From assembly GCA_011503125.2 (NCBI GenBank), contig WWBZ02000051.1, forward strand, positions 2,418,001 to 2,482,000: 64,000 nt of DNA, given 5' to 3'. Both the position numbers and the translations under genes were made by a program. The notes beneath the pieces are model-generated. The model searched no databases and had not been told where the DNA came from. It saw only the letters and a program-made list of their open reading frames with translations. This DNA comes from Botryosphaeria dothidea (Eukaryota; Ascomycota; Dothideomycetes; Botryosphaeriales; Botryosphaeriaceae). Below are positions 54,316 through 64,000 of the stretch, in pieces. Position 1 is the first letter of the stretch; each line of letters opens with the position of its first letter.

Positions 54316-55239
54316 TTACCACGGTCGGCAGGACCCATCATACAGCTTCTGCCCGTCCTTCTCTACTTCAGGCACATTGACCGTGAAGAATTTGCCTGTG
54401 TCAGCACCTATGATGCGAGATAGGATCTCTGAGATGCCATTGACGCTCTGTTCGATCGTCAAGTCGGCATGCTCAGTGCCCAGGTCTGTCTTCACCCACT
54501 GTCATCCTCGTCAGTACAAGATATTAACATGATGAATGAACAACTTGCCCCGGGGCAGACTGATACGAAGACAAGGCCGTCTTGCGCAAATGCTTGTGCG
54601 TATTGCACGGTGAGCATATTTAGAGCAGCTTTTGAGACTTTGTAGGCAGGCGTAGGTTGGAAATTGAAGACAGGGGCCATGCCGATGGATCCCAAGGTCG
54701 TTGATCTGAATCTTCGTAAGGATATATTATCGCGCAGCAAGAGATGGAGCAAGATAACGCACATGTTGATGACTTTTTTCAGGTTGCCTTTTTTAAGCAA
54801 CGGCAGGAAAGCGGTAGTGACATTATGCACGCCGATGACGTTGACCTTGAATGTTTCGTCGAGGTCCGTCCTATTAGAGAGCCGTTAGCATAAATCCCCA
54901 AGGCAACGTTTCTCGGATCTTAGATACATGCATGTTCTCAATTCCATTGGGTGTGTAATTCATAATGCCAGCGTTATTGATAAGAACGTCGAGGCCTTTA
55001 CCATTGAGAGCCTTTTCAACAGTCTTGGAGGCTTGCTGGGAGCCCTGCTCATCTGTCACATCGAGCTGAATGAATTCAACTCGACCGCCAGACGCCTGGA
55101 CCAGCTTTTCCAGGGAGCTGTTCTGCTTTCGAGCAGCGGCAAAGACTTTACTGACTTCAGACACTGGCTTGGATGCAAGTAAAGCAACCAAAGCAAGGCC
55201 AATGCCGCGGGAAGAACCTGTGATTAGGTAGGAAGCCAT
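54316..55239 (-). CDS. Short-chain dehydrogenase/reductase with GC-AG introns
   Basis: Four minus-strand exons (55239-54932, 54870-54763, 54705-54549, 54498-54316) encode 251 residues. Classical SDR fold: cofactor motif YLITGSSRGIGLALVALLAS, FIQLDVTDE, DVLINNAGIMNYTPNGIENM, KKVINISTTLGSIG, the catalytic PAYKVSKAALNML (YxxxK) and FVSVCPGWVKTDLG. It resembles the sniffer-like/C-factor group of NAD(P)H reductases; substrate unknown. Two of the three introns appear to use GC donors: intron 1 (AT|GCATGT..AG) restores NGIENM-TDLDETFKVNV and intron 3 (GGG|GCAAGT..AG) restores CPG-WVKTDLG. No GT in reach gives these frames. Both have good branch sites (GCTAAC, ACTGAC). The middle intron is GT-AG. Confidence 0.88.
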
Positions 55240-56095
55240 TTTGATTGATATCAGAAGTTGAAAAAATGCCAAGATAAGCCAACCAGTGAAGAGCACAATG
55301 GTACTGATTGTTGGTTACAGACGAGAATTGAATTTATACATCTTAAGTAGAACTCGTCACATCCGAGAGAGACGAGTAGATAGAGTGGTATATTAGAAAT
55401 CTTGTAGCTATGCAACGGACTTTAGCTGGTCTTCCGGTCTCCACGGACTTTTCGGACGATATTAATAAGAGTTCCGACCGAGCAATTCAGGCTAGCCTAT
55501 GATCCAAGCGTTGCCTATTAGCAACTGGGACTCATTCGCATCAGAGTCAGGGAAATCCCGAATACGAATGAGCATCGAAGCCACCAAACTTGCGTGAGGT
55601 GTATACGCCCTTGAACCGCAACATTTGAGACCTCAAGCCATTATTGTAAAAAGACTGATAGAAAGACTCCAATGTCATCCACTCTGTCGCGCCAATTACT
55701 GGATCCTGTCAGCCCCGCGCTCGGGGCAGAGGAGTAGCTTACGGATATCTGTGGGAGAAAAGACATGAAGTTTCGGCGGACAAGCTTCCAGTTTTCAATA
55801 AAGTAAATTAGATAGGGCAGCCGCACGTATCAATCCGCAACTACCTAAGACCTGCTCTCCAAGGAGCGGTTCGTCCGGCGCGCTTAGAAGACACCCGGAG
55901 ATTACTAAGCGTCGGCTCAAGTTGCGTTGTACACACGATCGCGGAGTTTCTGCCCTGCCACACTCACTTTCGCCCCGCCTCACAACAGCTGCCTTCCGAC
56001 TCATGTCTTGGTCGAACCGACCATCCGCTCTCTTTTTGTAAGTCTCTGATATAGCCTGCACTGAGCTACCAACAGCTTTGGGCGTGCACTGACCC
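55240..56095. other. Divergent intergenic region
   Basis: Promoters of the SDR gene (minus) and the HIT-domain gene (plus). No gene recognised. Confidence 0.4.
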
Positions 56096-56784
56096 ATGGG
56101 CACAGTTTCCATGGGAAGGCTGTTCGATAGCCTGCACAGCGCAGCGCGCATTGTCCGTCGCGTCTTACGCTACCTTGCCGGCCTGGAATGGACGGAGAAG
56201 CGGCAAGACGAATGCAAATTTTGTGACCGATCGAATTTCAAGATAGTAGTTCATGAAGTATGTATCGAACATGCAAAGCATATGCTCGACTTGGGGTAAC
56301 CGGCACGTGACAGGACGAGGATACCATTGCGTTTGAGAACGCACGACTTGGAGGGAGGTTGCACTGGCTCATTATCCCAAGGCTGCACATTCGAGATATC
56401 GAAGCCCTGACTAGCGAGCACGTTCAACTTCGTAAGTGGGTTCATTCCACATGTCTGAACAACATCGGCTTACACAATGCACAAGTCGAGAAGCTCGAAC
56501 GAGTCAAAACTATCCTCCTTGACCGCTACTGCCCTGGAATTTCCCCTTCCTCGATTCACTCGGGCTTCCATCGAGGGCGCAGAGCGCTGGCTGGATCGGT
56601 CTTCTGGCCGGATATTATATCAATCCACCACATTCATCTGCACGTCATCGTGGAGCCACGCCCAATTCTGAAGTTATTCAAGTACCCAACATGGCTCCCG
56701 TTGATGTGGAAGTCAGATAAGAGGGTCATGCAAGAGGTCCGGCGGAAAGAAGAGGAATCATCCATAGAGTTGAAAAATAGATAG
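56096..56784 (+). CDS. HIT (histidine triad) domain protein
   Basis: Three exons (56096-56257, 56314-56431, 56486-56784) encode 192 residues. HIT proteins are nucleotide hydrolases or transferases acting on AMP-linked substrates. Seen: a short helical N-terminus (LFDSLHSAARIVRRVLRYLA), CKFCDR (CxxC, a zinc-type pair found in HINT/aprataxin-like members), an ENARLGGRLHWLIIPRLHIR strand-turn, and the triad HHIHLHVIVEP near residue 146. GFHRGRRALAGSVFWPDIIS comes just before the triad. Splice junctions restore VVHE-DEDTIAFEN and HVQL-LEKLERV. The 20-30 residues after the triad are Lys/Glu-rich. It ends 63 bp from the end of the convergent membrane-protein gene. Confidence 0.87.
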
Positions 56785-56847
56785 AGCGTATGACGCATCT
56801 TTGTCCACAATTTCTTGACTCTTGCAATGTATTTGGGCCATCCCTTT

Positions 56848-58056
56848 TCATACTTCTTCGTTACCGCCATTTTCCAACGACGTAGACTGCTGCGCCTTAC
56901 TTGAATCCGCAGACTTTACACCCATGATATCAAACCGTGTCTTCGCGTATTTCTTCGTTACCGTGACGTTCCAGAGAACAAGAATGAAAAACACCGCGAG
57001 AACCAAAGCAACAGCGATAAGAGGCGCTACGATCGAAAACACAGTGAACCCATATGACGCGTCCTGGAACCGTTGGCTTTCCTGAAGCCTTGTCGTTCCC
57101 AGGCCGACCTGCATCGCCGTCAACACGATGACGACGTAACCGAGAATCGACGCGAGTTTGGTGAAGTTGTCCTCGAAAAAGTCTGCCGATTGGGAATAGC
57201 CAAACCAGTACCCACGCGCGTGCAGCTTCTTCCATCGGTAGATCTTGTTCAGCCGGCTGAGACGGAGCTCGCCGTAGTGGAACCTCACGTTGAGATTGTC
57301 GTAAATGTCCTTGGCCGGATGCCGCAGGAAATCCTCGGTCAGGGCCTTCCACTGGAACCAGGAAACCTCGGCTGGAACGAGCCCCTTGTCATGCGCGATC
57401 TTGAAGTCGCTCTCGTGCGATATCAACGCCGTCCAGCTGAACAGGAAACCAGCGGCGCAGGGCGCCAGCTCCGCTCTGGAAGCCGGCGCCTTGACCCGAC
57501 CATCTTCATCCCGCAGTGGCACCCACCGCAGATTCACAGGCTTGCCCTCGTCGGGGGCCAGGTAGTCTCGCCAAAAGGCCGGGATGAGGAGAAAGCGGGG
57601 CACCGGCTTCAGGAACATGGTGCCTTTGGCCCAGACGAGATGCAGGTTCATGTCCTCGGTGACGACGAGCTCTCTCCGGTGGACCAGCTGGGCGGTGAGG
57701 GAGCGGGGAGGCATGGGCCTGCCCACCACCCACATTGAGTCATGGATGGCATTCAGCCGAGGGACACATAGCTCTTTCGTCAGGAACCAAAGGCAATCTG
57801 GCTCGGGGGTCTGAATGTTGTCATCCTCGTTGCGCCAGGTGGCCGGCAATAGGCGATTGATGGCTTGTTGAGGGTCTGGTTGCTCTTCAGCTGCGTGTGT
57901 TGTCGAATCGACAGGTCCTGTTCCCGCCGGGCTTGACGTAGTTTGTGGTCGAGAAGTCGAAGTCCCAAGACCTTCCACCTTGAATGGAGGGAAGAAGATG
58001 TTCCTGCCTGCCACCTTAGCGAAATCGCTCAGAACAGCAGAGCACGTGCACTTCAT
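56848..58056 (-). CDS. Conserved fungal two-helix membrane protein, unknown function
   Basis: Single exon, 402 residues. The N-terminal ~290 residues are soluble, with conserved-looking motifs: CLWFLTKELCVPRLNAIHDS, WVVGRPMPPRSLTAQLVHRR, LHLVWAKGTMFLKPVPRFLL, FLFSWTALISHESDFKIAHD and NVRFHYGELRLSRLNKIYRW. Two transmembrane helices follow, at about residues 301-321 (LGYVVIVLTAMQVGLG) and 336-362 (SIVAPLIAVALVLAVFFILV), then a short polar tail. I recognise the layout from a family of uncharacterised fungal proteins but cannot name a function. There is no signal peptide, so the large domain is probably cytosolic. Confidence 0.8.
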   Translation of the reverse strand: MKCTCSAVLSDFAKVAGRNIFFPPFKVEGLGTSTSRPQTTSSPAGTGPVDSTTHAAEEQPDPQQAINRLLPATWRNEDDNIQTPEPDCLWFLTKELCVPRLNAIHDSMWVVGRPMPPRSLTAQLVHRRELVVTEDMNLHLVWAKGTMFLKPVPRFLLIPAFWRDYLAPDEGKPVNLRWVPLRDEDGRVKAPASRAELAPCAAGFLFSWTALISHESDFKIAHDKGLVPAEVSWFQWKALTEDFLRHPAKDIYDNLNVRFHYGELRLSRLNKIYRWKKLHARGYWFGYSQSADFFEDNFTKLASILGYVVIVLTAMQVGLGTTRLQESQRFQDASYGFTVFSIVAPLIAVALVLAVFFILVLWNVTVTKKYAKTRFDIMGVKSADSSKAQQSTSLENGGNEEV

Positions 58057-58941
58057 ACCTGGTCATTTGATCGGCTTCATGCAACACTCCGTAGAGCTCA
58101 GAGTCATCTCAAGAGACCTCGGGTGTCGGAGTCCGGGAGCCTTTGTAGGAATGGAGTCTCTGGGTAGCAGAGACGTCTTGCAGATTTGTGTTGTAGCGTG
58201 GGGCTCTGCGGGCGGCAAGCTGAACGCATGTGCAACGCACACCATTCGCGTGTTCGCTGCGCGGGGGCCATTTCAGCGGCGGGGCTCGAAAAGACCCACA
58301 AAATTGCAGTTGATAGCGCTCAGCCTTGCATGCTTATCTGTTTCATTGAATAGCGGCTGAGCTAAAGCGCGTGTCTGTGATTTGAATCATTTTCCCCATC
58401 TGTGCGCAGATGCTTCGTGCTGGTTCACACTTCTGCCGACAGCCAGTCCTGGTGAGCCTCGACACCGGGAATTCACCAATACAAACGAATTTCCAGAAAA
58501 TCCGCACTCTCCGAATTTCAGATAAGTCATGTCATGCATGATTCTCTCCAGCTACGGCCTGGTTGGGTAAATCAACTGAGAGAGTAAAGTCAATGAAATA
58601 GTGTTTACATCTACGGTCGTAAGAAACACGCCATTCAGACTCGTACATAACCCAGCAGAAGCGCGGCCTCGCTGGTAAACCCTATCTTGAGAAACCTGGA
58701 GCACGGAACCCAATCAATTCCGGAATGCTCTCCAGCGCCAAGAATGCGGGGTTGTGCCGTCGTGTGCCGTGCAACAAATACAGTAAGATTCTGTTGTACA
58801 GATTGCTCGGCGAAGGATTTAGTTCAGCTTACGCCCCACTTCTTTTCCCGTATATATAACACAGCTGTCGTTCCCTGGCTGCTTGTAGAGCCATTGGTCA
58901 TCGACAAGTTGAATCGACAAAATCCCCTCTTTCTCGCCAAC
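58057..58941. other. Intergenic, with TATA-like box for the BBE-like gene
   Basis: No gene recognised. A TATA-like TATATATAA lies at 58849-58857, about 85-93 bp before the start codon of the FAD-oxidase gene, and probably marks its core promoter. Confidence 0.5.
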
Positions 58942-60771
58942 ATGCTACACTTCATTGCGTTTCTTCTGCTAATTTCCACGTTGGCGGCGGCAAGACTGTC
59001 CGACAAGAGCTTGGCCTCGGATAATCCATCTGCTCCAATGTATTGTGTAAGCATGAGCGGGCAAGTTGTAGTTGTAACATAGTATTAACAGACAAAAAGT
59101 GCGGCTCTCTCGAAGCGGCTGGATTGAACGTCGAGTATCCCGGCAACAGCACATATGAAGCCAGCGTCAAATCATATTGGTCAGACCTTGCGCAACTACA
59201 GCCATGGTGCTTCGTCCAGCCTGTCAACGCCCAAGAGGTCTCAAATATTGTCTCAACTCTCGTGGCAGCCAGCGGTGACTGCAGTGTGCAGTGTCAGTTT
59301 GCTGTCCGCAGCGGTGGCCATGCCACTGGGGCGGGAGCAGCAAACATAGAAGACGGAGTCACAATCGATCTTGGATTGTTGAACTCTACGACTTACAATC
59401 CCGAGAACTCAACTGCCACCATCGAAGTCGGCGCAAGGTGGTTATCAGTCTATGAAACACTTGATGCAATCGGCATATCTTCGCCCGGTGGTCGGAACGC
59501 TTTACCTGGCGTAGGCGGACTCGTTCTCGGAGGCGGCCTCTCATTTTTCAATGCTCGAAAGGGATTTGTCTGTGACAACGTTGCCAACTACGAAGTAAGT
59601 CGGATGCTTGCGAAGGTAGCTTTCCGAAACTGACCTACCCGAGGTCGTTCTTGCCAGTGGCGAGATCATTAACGCCAACAAAGATGAGAACTCTGACCTA
59701 TGGTTAGCTCTCAAAGGCGGCTCCAACAACTTCGGTATCGTCACCAAGATCGACATGATAACGTTTGACAACGAAGGAGATCTCTGGGGCGGCTTCATCT
59801 ATTATCCGAACAGCACCGTGCCACAACATGTCAAGGCCTTTGTAGATTTCGTCGACAACATCGAAAAAGATCCTTATGCGTCTCAAATTCTATTCACGGC
59901 ATATTCTCCTATAGGATCAGCGGGTGAAATCATCATTTTCACCTCTCCGGTCTATACGAAGCCCGTAGAGCGGCCACCAATCTATGATGAATTCTTAGCC
60001 ATTCCTGGAAACATCTCGAACGCACCGTCGGTTGGCATCAGTAACATCTCTCACCTTATAGGCCAAATAGATACACCTGCTAAGTTTCGGTGCGTTTACC
60101 ATACTCCAATCACCATACTCCTGTCTTGTGATATCCATGACTAAACTCGTATTCAGGCAGACTTTCATGACCTGCACGTTTGAGAACGATGAACGCGTTC
60201 TGCGTAAGGCACTCGACCTCTACACCGTCATGACCGAGAAGCTTGCACTCGAGCCCATCGAGGGCGATTGGGTTTCAGCCACTCAGTTCCATCCCGTTCC
60301 AAAGCTCTTTTCGCAGCGCTCCGCAGAGAAGGGCGGGAATGTGCTTGGGCTTGAACGGTTTTCCTCGAACCTTGTCGGTACGTTTCTCACCTGTTCAGCC
60401 TTATATTGAGTGGAAGGCCTAACGGACAGACAGTTTTCTTAGTCAACATGAGCTGGCGAGACACGGATAAGGACCAGTTGTTTCATTCTGCAGCTAAGCA
60501 GCTGGTCAAAGACGTTGCCGACTTTTCGCGGAGTATCGGCAAAGACAACGAGTGGCTATACTTGAACTATGCGGGCAAAGACCAGAGCCCGCTGCAGAGC
60601 TACGGTCCAGAGAATGTGGCAAAGATCCGCGCAGCGGCTGCAAAGTACGATCCGGATGGTGTGTTCCAAAAGTTGGTTCCGGGAGGGTTCAAAATCTCCG
60701 AGGTACGTGTTTGTAGCGTCGTTACGAGCAGAGACTGCAACATTAACACGATGTGATAGATCAAAGAGTAA
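58942..60771 (+). CDS. Secreted BBE-like FAD-dependent oxidase
   Basis: Six exons (58942-59044, 59092-59594, 59644-60089, 60157-60377, 60434-60702, 60760-60771) give 517 residues. Berberine-bridge-enzyme/6-hydroxynicotine-oxidase family: it oxidises sugars, alcohols or alkaloid-like substrates with covalent FAD. A signal peptide (MLHFIAFLLLISTLAAA) implies secretion. Seen: SYWSDLAQLQPWCFVQPVNA, the FAD-binding FAVRSGGHATGAG (His for the 8-alpha link), VEVGARW-type segment (IEVGARWLSVYETL), PGVGGLVLGGGLSFFNARKG, SDLWLALKGGSNNFGIVTKI and the C-terminal BBE motif LNYAGKDQSP...KYDPDGVFQKLVPGGF. The Cys that gives a second FAD bond in BBE is absent before GVGG. The first intron donor (T|GTGTAA) was chosen by frame and is the least certain; the last exon is only 12 nt. 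Confidence 0.87.
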
Positions 60772-61156
60772 TGTGCTGAGAAAGAGATGAAGATTTCGAT
60801 GGATGATCGGCTCATTTACGGGGACCCACTGCTGGCATTAACGGTCAAATCCGGATCAGCGGGGTGAGCATCCAAACGGGACAGTTCCTCACAGCATTTT
60901 CCAAGACTGGAGGGAGCTCCATTCCCCACATGAGGGCTTCGATTGGGCGGTATCACCGAGCGTGAAATGCGCACAGACAGTGATAAAGCGCGATGTAGAC
61001 TTATCAGCCTGTTGTTTGTGAATGAGTCACAAGGGTGCATTCAGCAGAAAGGGAAATTGCGGTCGTTCGCAATGTCTCCCACCCTCATTGGGTATCTACA
61101 GTCCTGATATCTTCTGATATCTGTTAGCTTAGGTTCATGCTTCCGGCTAAGAGAAC
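60772..61156. other. Intergenic, no gene seen
   Basis: Spacer downstream of the BBE-like gene. A short imperfect palindrome around GATATCTTCTGATATC lies at about 61104-61119; no other feature. Confidence 0.4.
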
Positions 61157-61510
61157 TTACGAAGCAATCACGTAGGGCCAGGTGTGGGGATCCCGCCCGA
61201 CTCCGAGACTGGGACTGCTACTGACGAATTTACGGGCGCTTGATCCTCGTGATGCGCTCCAGCTTGCAAAAGCACGTCCGTGATGAGCATCGTCACACGC
61301 AGACTTACCGCCGTGATATTTCTGGGGATTTCGGCGCTCTGGAAATTTGAACCCTGGGTCCAGTGAGGCAATGGCCACCAATTCCATGTTCCTGAGTTCA
61401 TCCGCTGGGAGCGTTGCGTCATTGAGGGGACTAGCCTTCAGCCCCGTGGAGAAGAACTTGAAAAGGGTTGTCCAGCGTCTTGAAAAAGAAAGGCAGTGCG
61501 CCTCGGACAT
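61157..61510 (-). CDS. Possible small protein, unrecognised
   Basis: A minus-strand frame starting MSEAHCLSFSRRWTTLFKFF. The first 68 codons (to YHGG) read like protein (PLNDATLPADELRNMELVAI) and end exactly at a strong donor, GTAAGT, at about 61305. The true gene may therefore splice there rather than follow the open frame to 61157. No partner exon or family was identified. Confidence 0.25.
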   Translation of the reverse strand: MSEAHCLSFSRRWTTLFKFFSTGLKASPLNDATLPADELRNMELVAIASLDPGFKFPERRNPQKYHGGKSACDDAHHGRAFASWSASRGSSARKFVSSSPSLGVGRDPHTWPYVIAS

Positions 61511-62134
61511 GTGAGATTTACTGGTAGGGAGACTTTTTTAGGTCCGCGCATGTACTGCACGGACCGTGCCAGTGGCTCCAGAACAGCACCCGACGATCAC
61601 GCTCGGGTCCCTGCCAGCGCAGCCCTTTGACGTGTGACCACGCTCTGTCAATGTTGTTGTTCACACTTCCCCGGTCAGCCATGCAGGGGATCCTTCGGCA
61701 GGCTAGAAGGAAAATGACGTTCTAGTAATATTAGCTGTGCAGTAGTGATGTCTGTGGAGAAGCTTGTCTTGTTCACCGCGAATTTCCCCTGAGCGCTCGC
61801 CCACAGAATTGCCTAATTCGGCCCGCGAGCTAAACATACGAACATCGAAAATGACGCCTCGTACAATAGACCCTATTCCCCGCACGTCGATGATCAGCGA
61901 GATCCGCAGCCTTGCACACTGGCCTACAAATTGATCTTTCGCGCCACTCCCTCGTTCAATCTGCAGCCCAGTCGCATTTGTCTTTGACGTTCTTTCAGCT
62001 GCATCGCAGCCCATACAGTCACTACAGGTCTCTACCAGTAACACGTTCTTTCAGACAAACAGACTCCAACACCTCTCTTGACTTTTACTACGAATACCCC
62101 GGTCCTTGCTTTGCCAGCTACTCAAGTCGACATC
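61511..62134. other. Intergenic, promoter and leader of the CAP gene
   Basis: No gene seen. The C/T-rich stretch after about 61925 probably forms the leader of the CAP-protein gene. Confidence 0.4.
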
Positions 62135-63041
62135 ATGCGTGCATTCAGTCTCTTCGCCGCCACCCTAATTTCTACTGCTTTGGCCTCTCCCGTGGTCAAC
62201 CTCGCGCGGTAAGTCGCCATCTGCTACGATCTCGGCGGGATCAACCGGAACCTTTATGGGTAGCGGTGTAGCTTGATCGCCATCTCCGCCTGTGCTTTCC
62301 TGATCAGCCTCCGCAAAAACTATCGTGTCCTCTCTGCTGACACAGGTAATCACAGTCAATGCGTCCCTCAAGTCGCATCTTCGGGAACGACTGCTCAGCC
62401 AGCTGATCCCCAAGCTCGGATGTGGTTGGCTTTGCACAATGCTCACCGCGCCAACCATACCGACACCTGCTCGGTCGTCTGGGACCAGCAGCTCGCCAAC
62501 GAGGCCATGATTTCCGCACAGCAATGTGTGTTCCAACACACCAACTCTGGCAAGTAAGTTGATGAAGCTGTTTCCATCAATTTTAACTGCTCTTTAACAC
62601 ACCATGCAGGGATTATGGACAGAACATGGGAGAGGCAGGTGCAGGCACGGCACCCGCCGCGTTCACGAGCATGTACTACGATGAAGTTAAGAACTTTGGT
62701 GCCTACTGGCATCAGGCTAGCGTGCCGATGAGTGAGCCGATCGTGTTGCACTTCACGCAGGCAGTGTGGAAGAAGACTACCTCCGTGGGATGCGCCATCA
62801 ACAACTGCGGCAGCATGTACCTCTCTTACTGCAACTACCGCGGCCCAGGTAAGTGCATTCCACACAGGTGCAACGACACTTTCCACTAATAGTTTTTTCT
62901 AAAGGCAACTACGATGGCGAGTATGCGGACAATGTCGGCGATTTCGTGGCAAGCCCTCTTCCTCCCATCTGCTCTGAGATTGGCTCGTATGGAACCGATG
63001 GTAGTTGCATTACGGACGACCAGCTTCTGCAGCATTTCTAA
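62135..63041 (+). CDS. Secreted CAP/PR-1-like protein
   Basis: Four exons (62135-62208, 62356-62553, 62610-62848, 62905-63041) encode 215 residues. CAP superfamily (SCP/Tpx-1/Ag5/PR-1) proteins are secreted; fungal members bind sterols and lipids (yeast Pry proteins) and some act in virulence or stress. MRAFSLFAATLISTALA is a signal peptide. CAP signatures: LHNAHRANHTDTCSVVWDQQ, DYGQNMGEAGAG, EPIVLHFTQAVWKKTTSVGC (CAP1-type HFTQAVWK) and YLSYCNYRGPGNYDGEYADN (CAP2-type). Cysteines are placed for disulfides, with extra pairs in the C-terminal tail (ICSEIG, SCITDDQ). The intron 1 acceptor was taken as AATCACAG at 62355 because the earlier CACAG at 62345 gives an immediate stop. Confidence 0.9.
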
Positions 63042-63452
63042 GTCTAGGGCGATCCAGCAGACCCAGGGAGAAAGACCTATGTACTCCCGGATTCACGGGT
63101 ATCATCCGATAATTTCATGTAGTGAGACGTTTTAATAGCTAATGATTCGAACCGCCATGCTGACAATCATGCAATTTGTGTGTAATGAGAGCTTCCACTG
63201 ACGTAAAAAAAAAAAATGGTATAGCGTGTGTGGTTCATAATGAGCAGGTATATCCGAGAGATGGAGGAATAAAGGTCTTGCAGCAACATGGATCAGGCTT
63301 TGCGCCCAGGGAGTGTGAAAGTCACGTGAATTGACTTCGAATGTTCCAAGGACAGAGAGCTCTCTAAGCTTCTACTAAACCATGTCTCAGAAACACCAGT
63401 CCTTGAGGAACCAAGACCATGAGGCCCTGCAGCATTTCGCAAGAACATCCGT
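63042..63452. other. Convergent intergenic region
   Basis: 3' sides of the CAP and flavin-monooxygenase genes. A run of 13 A at 63206-63218; nothing else seen. Confidence 0.4.
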
Positions 63453-64000
63453 CTACAGCCGCGCTCTGATCTGCCCACCGTTCTCCTTCCCGGCCCTCTC
63501 AGCTTCACTCTTCCACCAATTCAGCCTTATCGCCAACACCTCCTCGAAAGTCCGCAGCCACTGCTGGTCGAATTTCGGCAGTACTCGTCCCGTCGTTCCA
63601 GGAGCGGGATCACCAGCAATCGCCCGCAGCGCCTCGAAGTACGCCTCCCAATCAGGTGCGAGCGTGTAGAAGGGCTTGCCCTCACCACGCTCGGCGAGGC
63701 GGTCTTTCTCCCATTGGAGCATCTCCTCCCTCGAAGGCAGAGCGGCACGGCCCGCCAGCACGCGTGCAGCCGCCACGGCCTGGTACTCGAACGCTCGGAA
63801 GGTGAAGCCTCCGGTCACCTGTGGGGATTCTTTTGTCAGTCAAAGCCGAGGCGCGTCTGTGGAAGTTGGCCTTACCGCGCCGATGTAGATGACGGTTGGG
63901 TCCGCGATGTTGAAGACATGCAGATACAAGCCAGGGATCCGGCGGTTTTTTATCTCGATCTTGGGCAGGAAAGGCAAGCTGAAGTCGTACCCGGTGGCAA
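63453..64000 (-). CDS. Flavin-containing monooxygenase, C-terminal part
   Basis: 3' end of a minus-strand gene that runs off the window; two exons are visible (64000-63876 and 63818-63453, intron 57 nt, GTAAGG...CACAG). FMOs hydroxylate soft nucleophiles (N, S) or perform Baeyer-Villiger oxidation, using FAD and NADPH. Seen: the FMO motif ATGYDFSLPFLPKIEI at the window edge, then IPGLYLHVFNIADPTVIYIG and, after the intron, VTGGFTFRAFEYQAVAAARV, the usual layout near FMO C-termini. The tail (WEAYFEALRAIAG, KFDQQWLRTFEEVLAIRLNW) is helical. The FAD- and NADPH-binding GxGxxG motifs must lie beyond 64000. The substrate cannot be told. Confidence 0.85.

Noticed and set aside
63206..63218. A13 run as a retroposon poly(A) tail
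   Set aside because: No element body or target-site duplication next to it.

Overview
The window is eukaryotic, from a filamentous ascomycete (Pezizomycotina; Dothideomycetes is my best guess for the class, held loosely). Evidence: many short introns of about 45-115 nt with GTAAGT-like donors and CTAAC/CTGAC branch sites; fungal-specific families (HET domain, Atg27, long-form tRNase Z, Misato/DML1, a PhiA-like wall protein, a CorA-like protein); and a Fot1/pogo-type transposon. Genes lie on both strands with no operons. I see no rRNA, tRNA or CRISPR array.

Layout. 1-2.7 kb: no convincing gene. 2.7-8.5 kb: a polyQ bZIP factor, then tRNase Z with an odd 5' end, followed by four diverged tandem repeats (8.8-9.15 kb). 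10.2-15.8 kb: a small hydrophilic protein, a HET-domain gene with a frame problem, and ATG27. 16.5-21.4 kb: housekeeping block with divergent SAP18 and PRP18 (302 bp between start codons) and DML1; the PRP18 intron carries a 104-bp MITE-like element. 21.4-24.5 kb: gene-empty. 24.5-26 kb: a GPI-anchored repeat-rich wall protein. 27-34 kb: a CorA-like gene broken by an in-frame stop, a UbiA prenyltransferase with an unrecognised ORF, and a beta-hydroxyacid dehydrogenase. 34.4-40.7 kb: an F-box-like protein, a large LCAT-like alpha/beta hydrolase and a small secreted PQG-repeat protein. 40.7-46.9 kb: an AT-richer, gene-poor island holding a complete 1836-bp Fot1/pogo element whose transposase has two TAG stops. 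46.9-51.1 kb: aldehyde dehydrogenase, two small proteins and a membrane RING-H2 protein. 53-64 kb: a PhiA-like secreted protein, an SDR with two apparent GC-AG introns, a HIT-domain protein, a two-TM membrane protein, a secreted BBE-like FAD oxidase, a CAP/PR-1-like protein and the 3' end of a flavin monooxygenase.

Functionally this is a mix of core housekeeping genes (tRNA 3' processing, splicing, chromatin, autophagy, mitochondrial inheritance) and accessory secreted or redox genes. I found no convincing new multi-gene system. The best novelties are small-scale: the intron-borne MITE, the duplicated motif inside the transposon ends, the GC-AG introns, the AUG-less leader of tRNase Z, and two genes that look inactivated.
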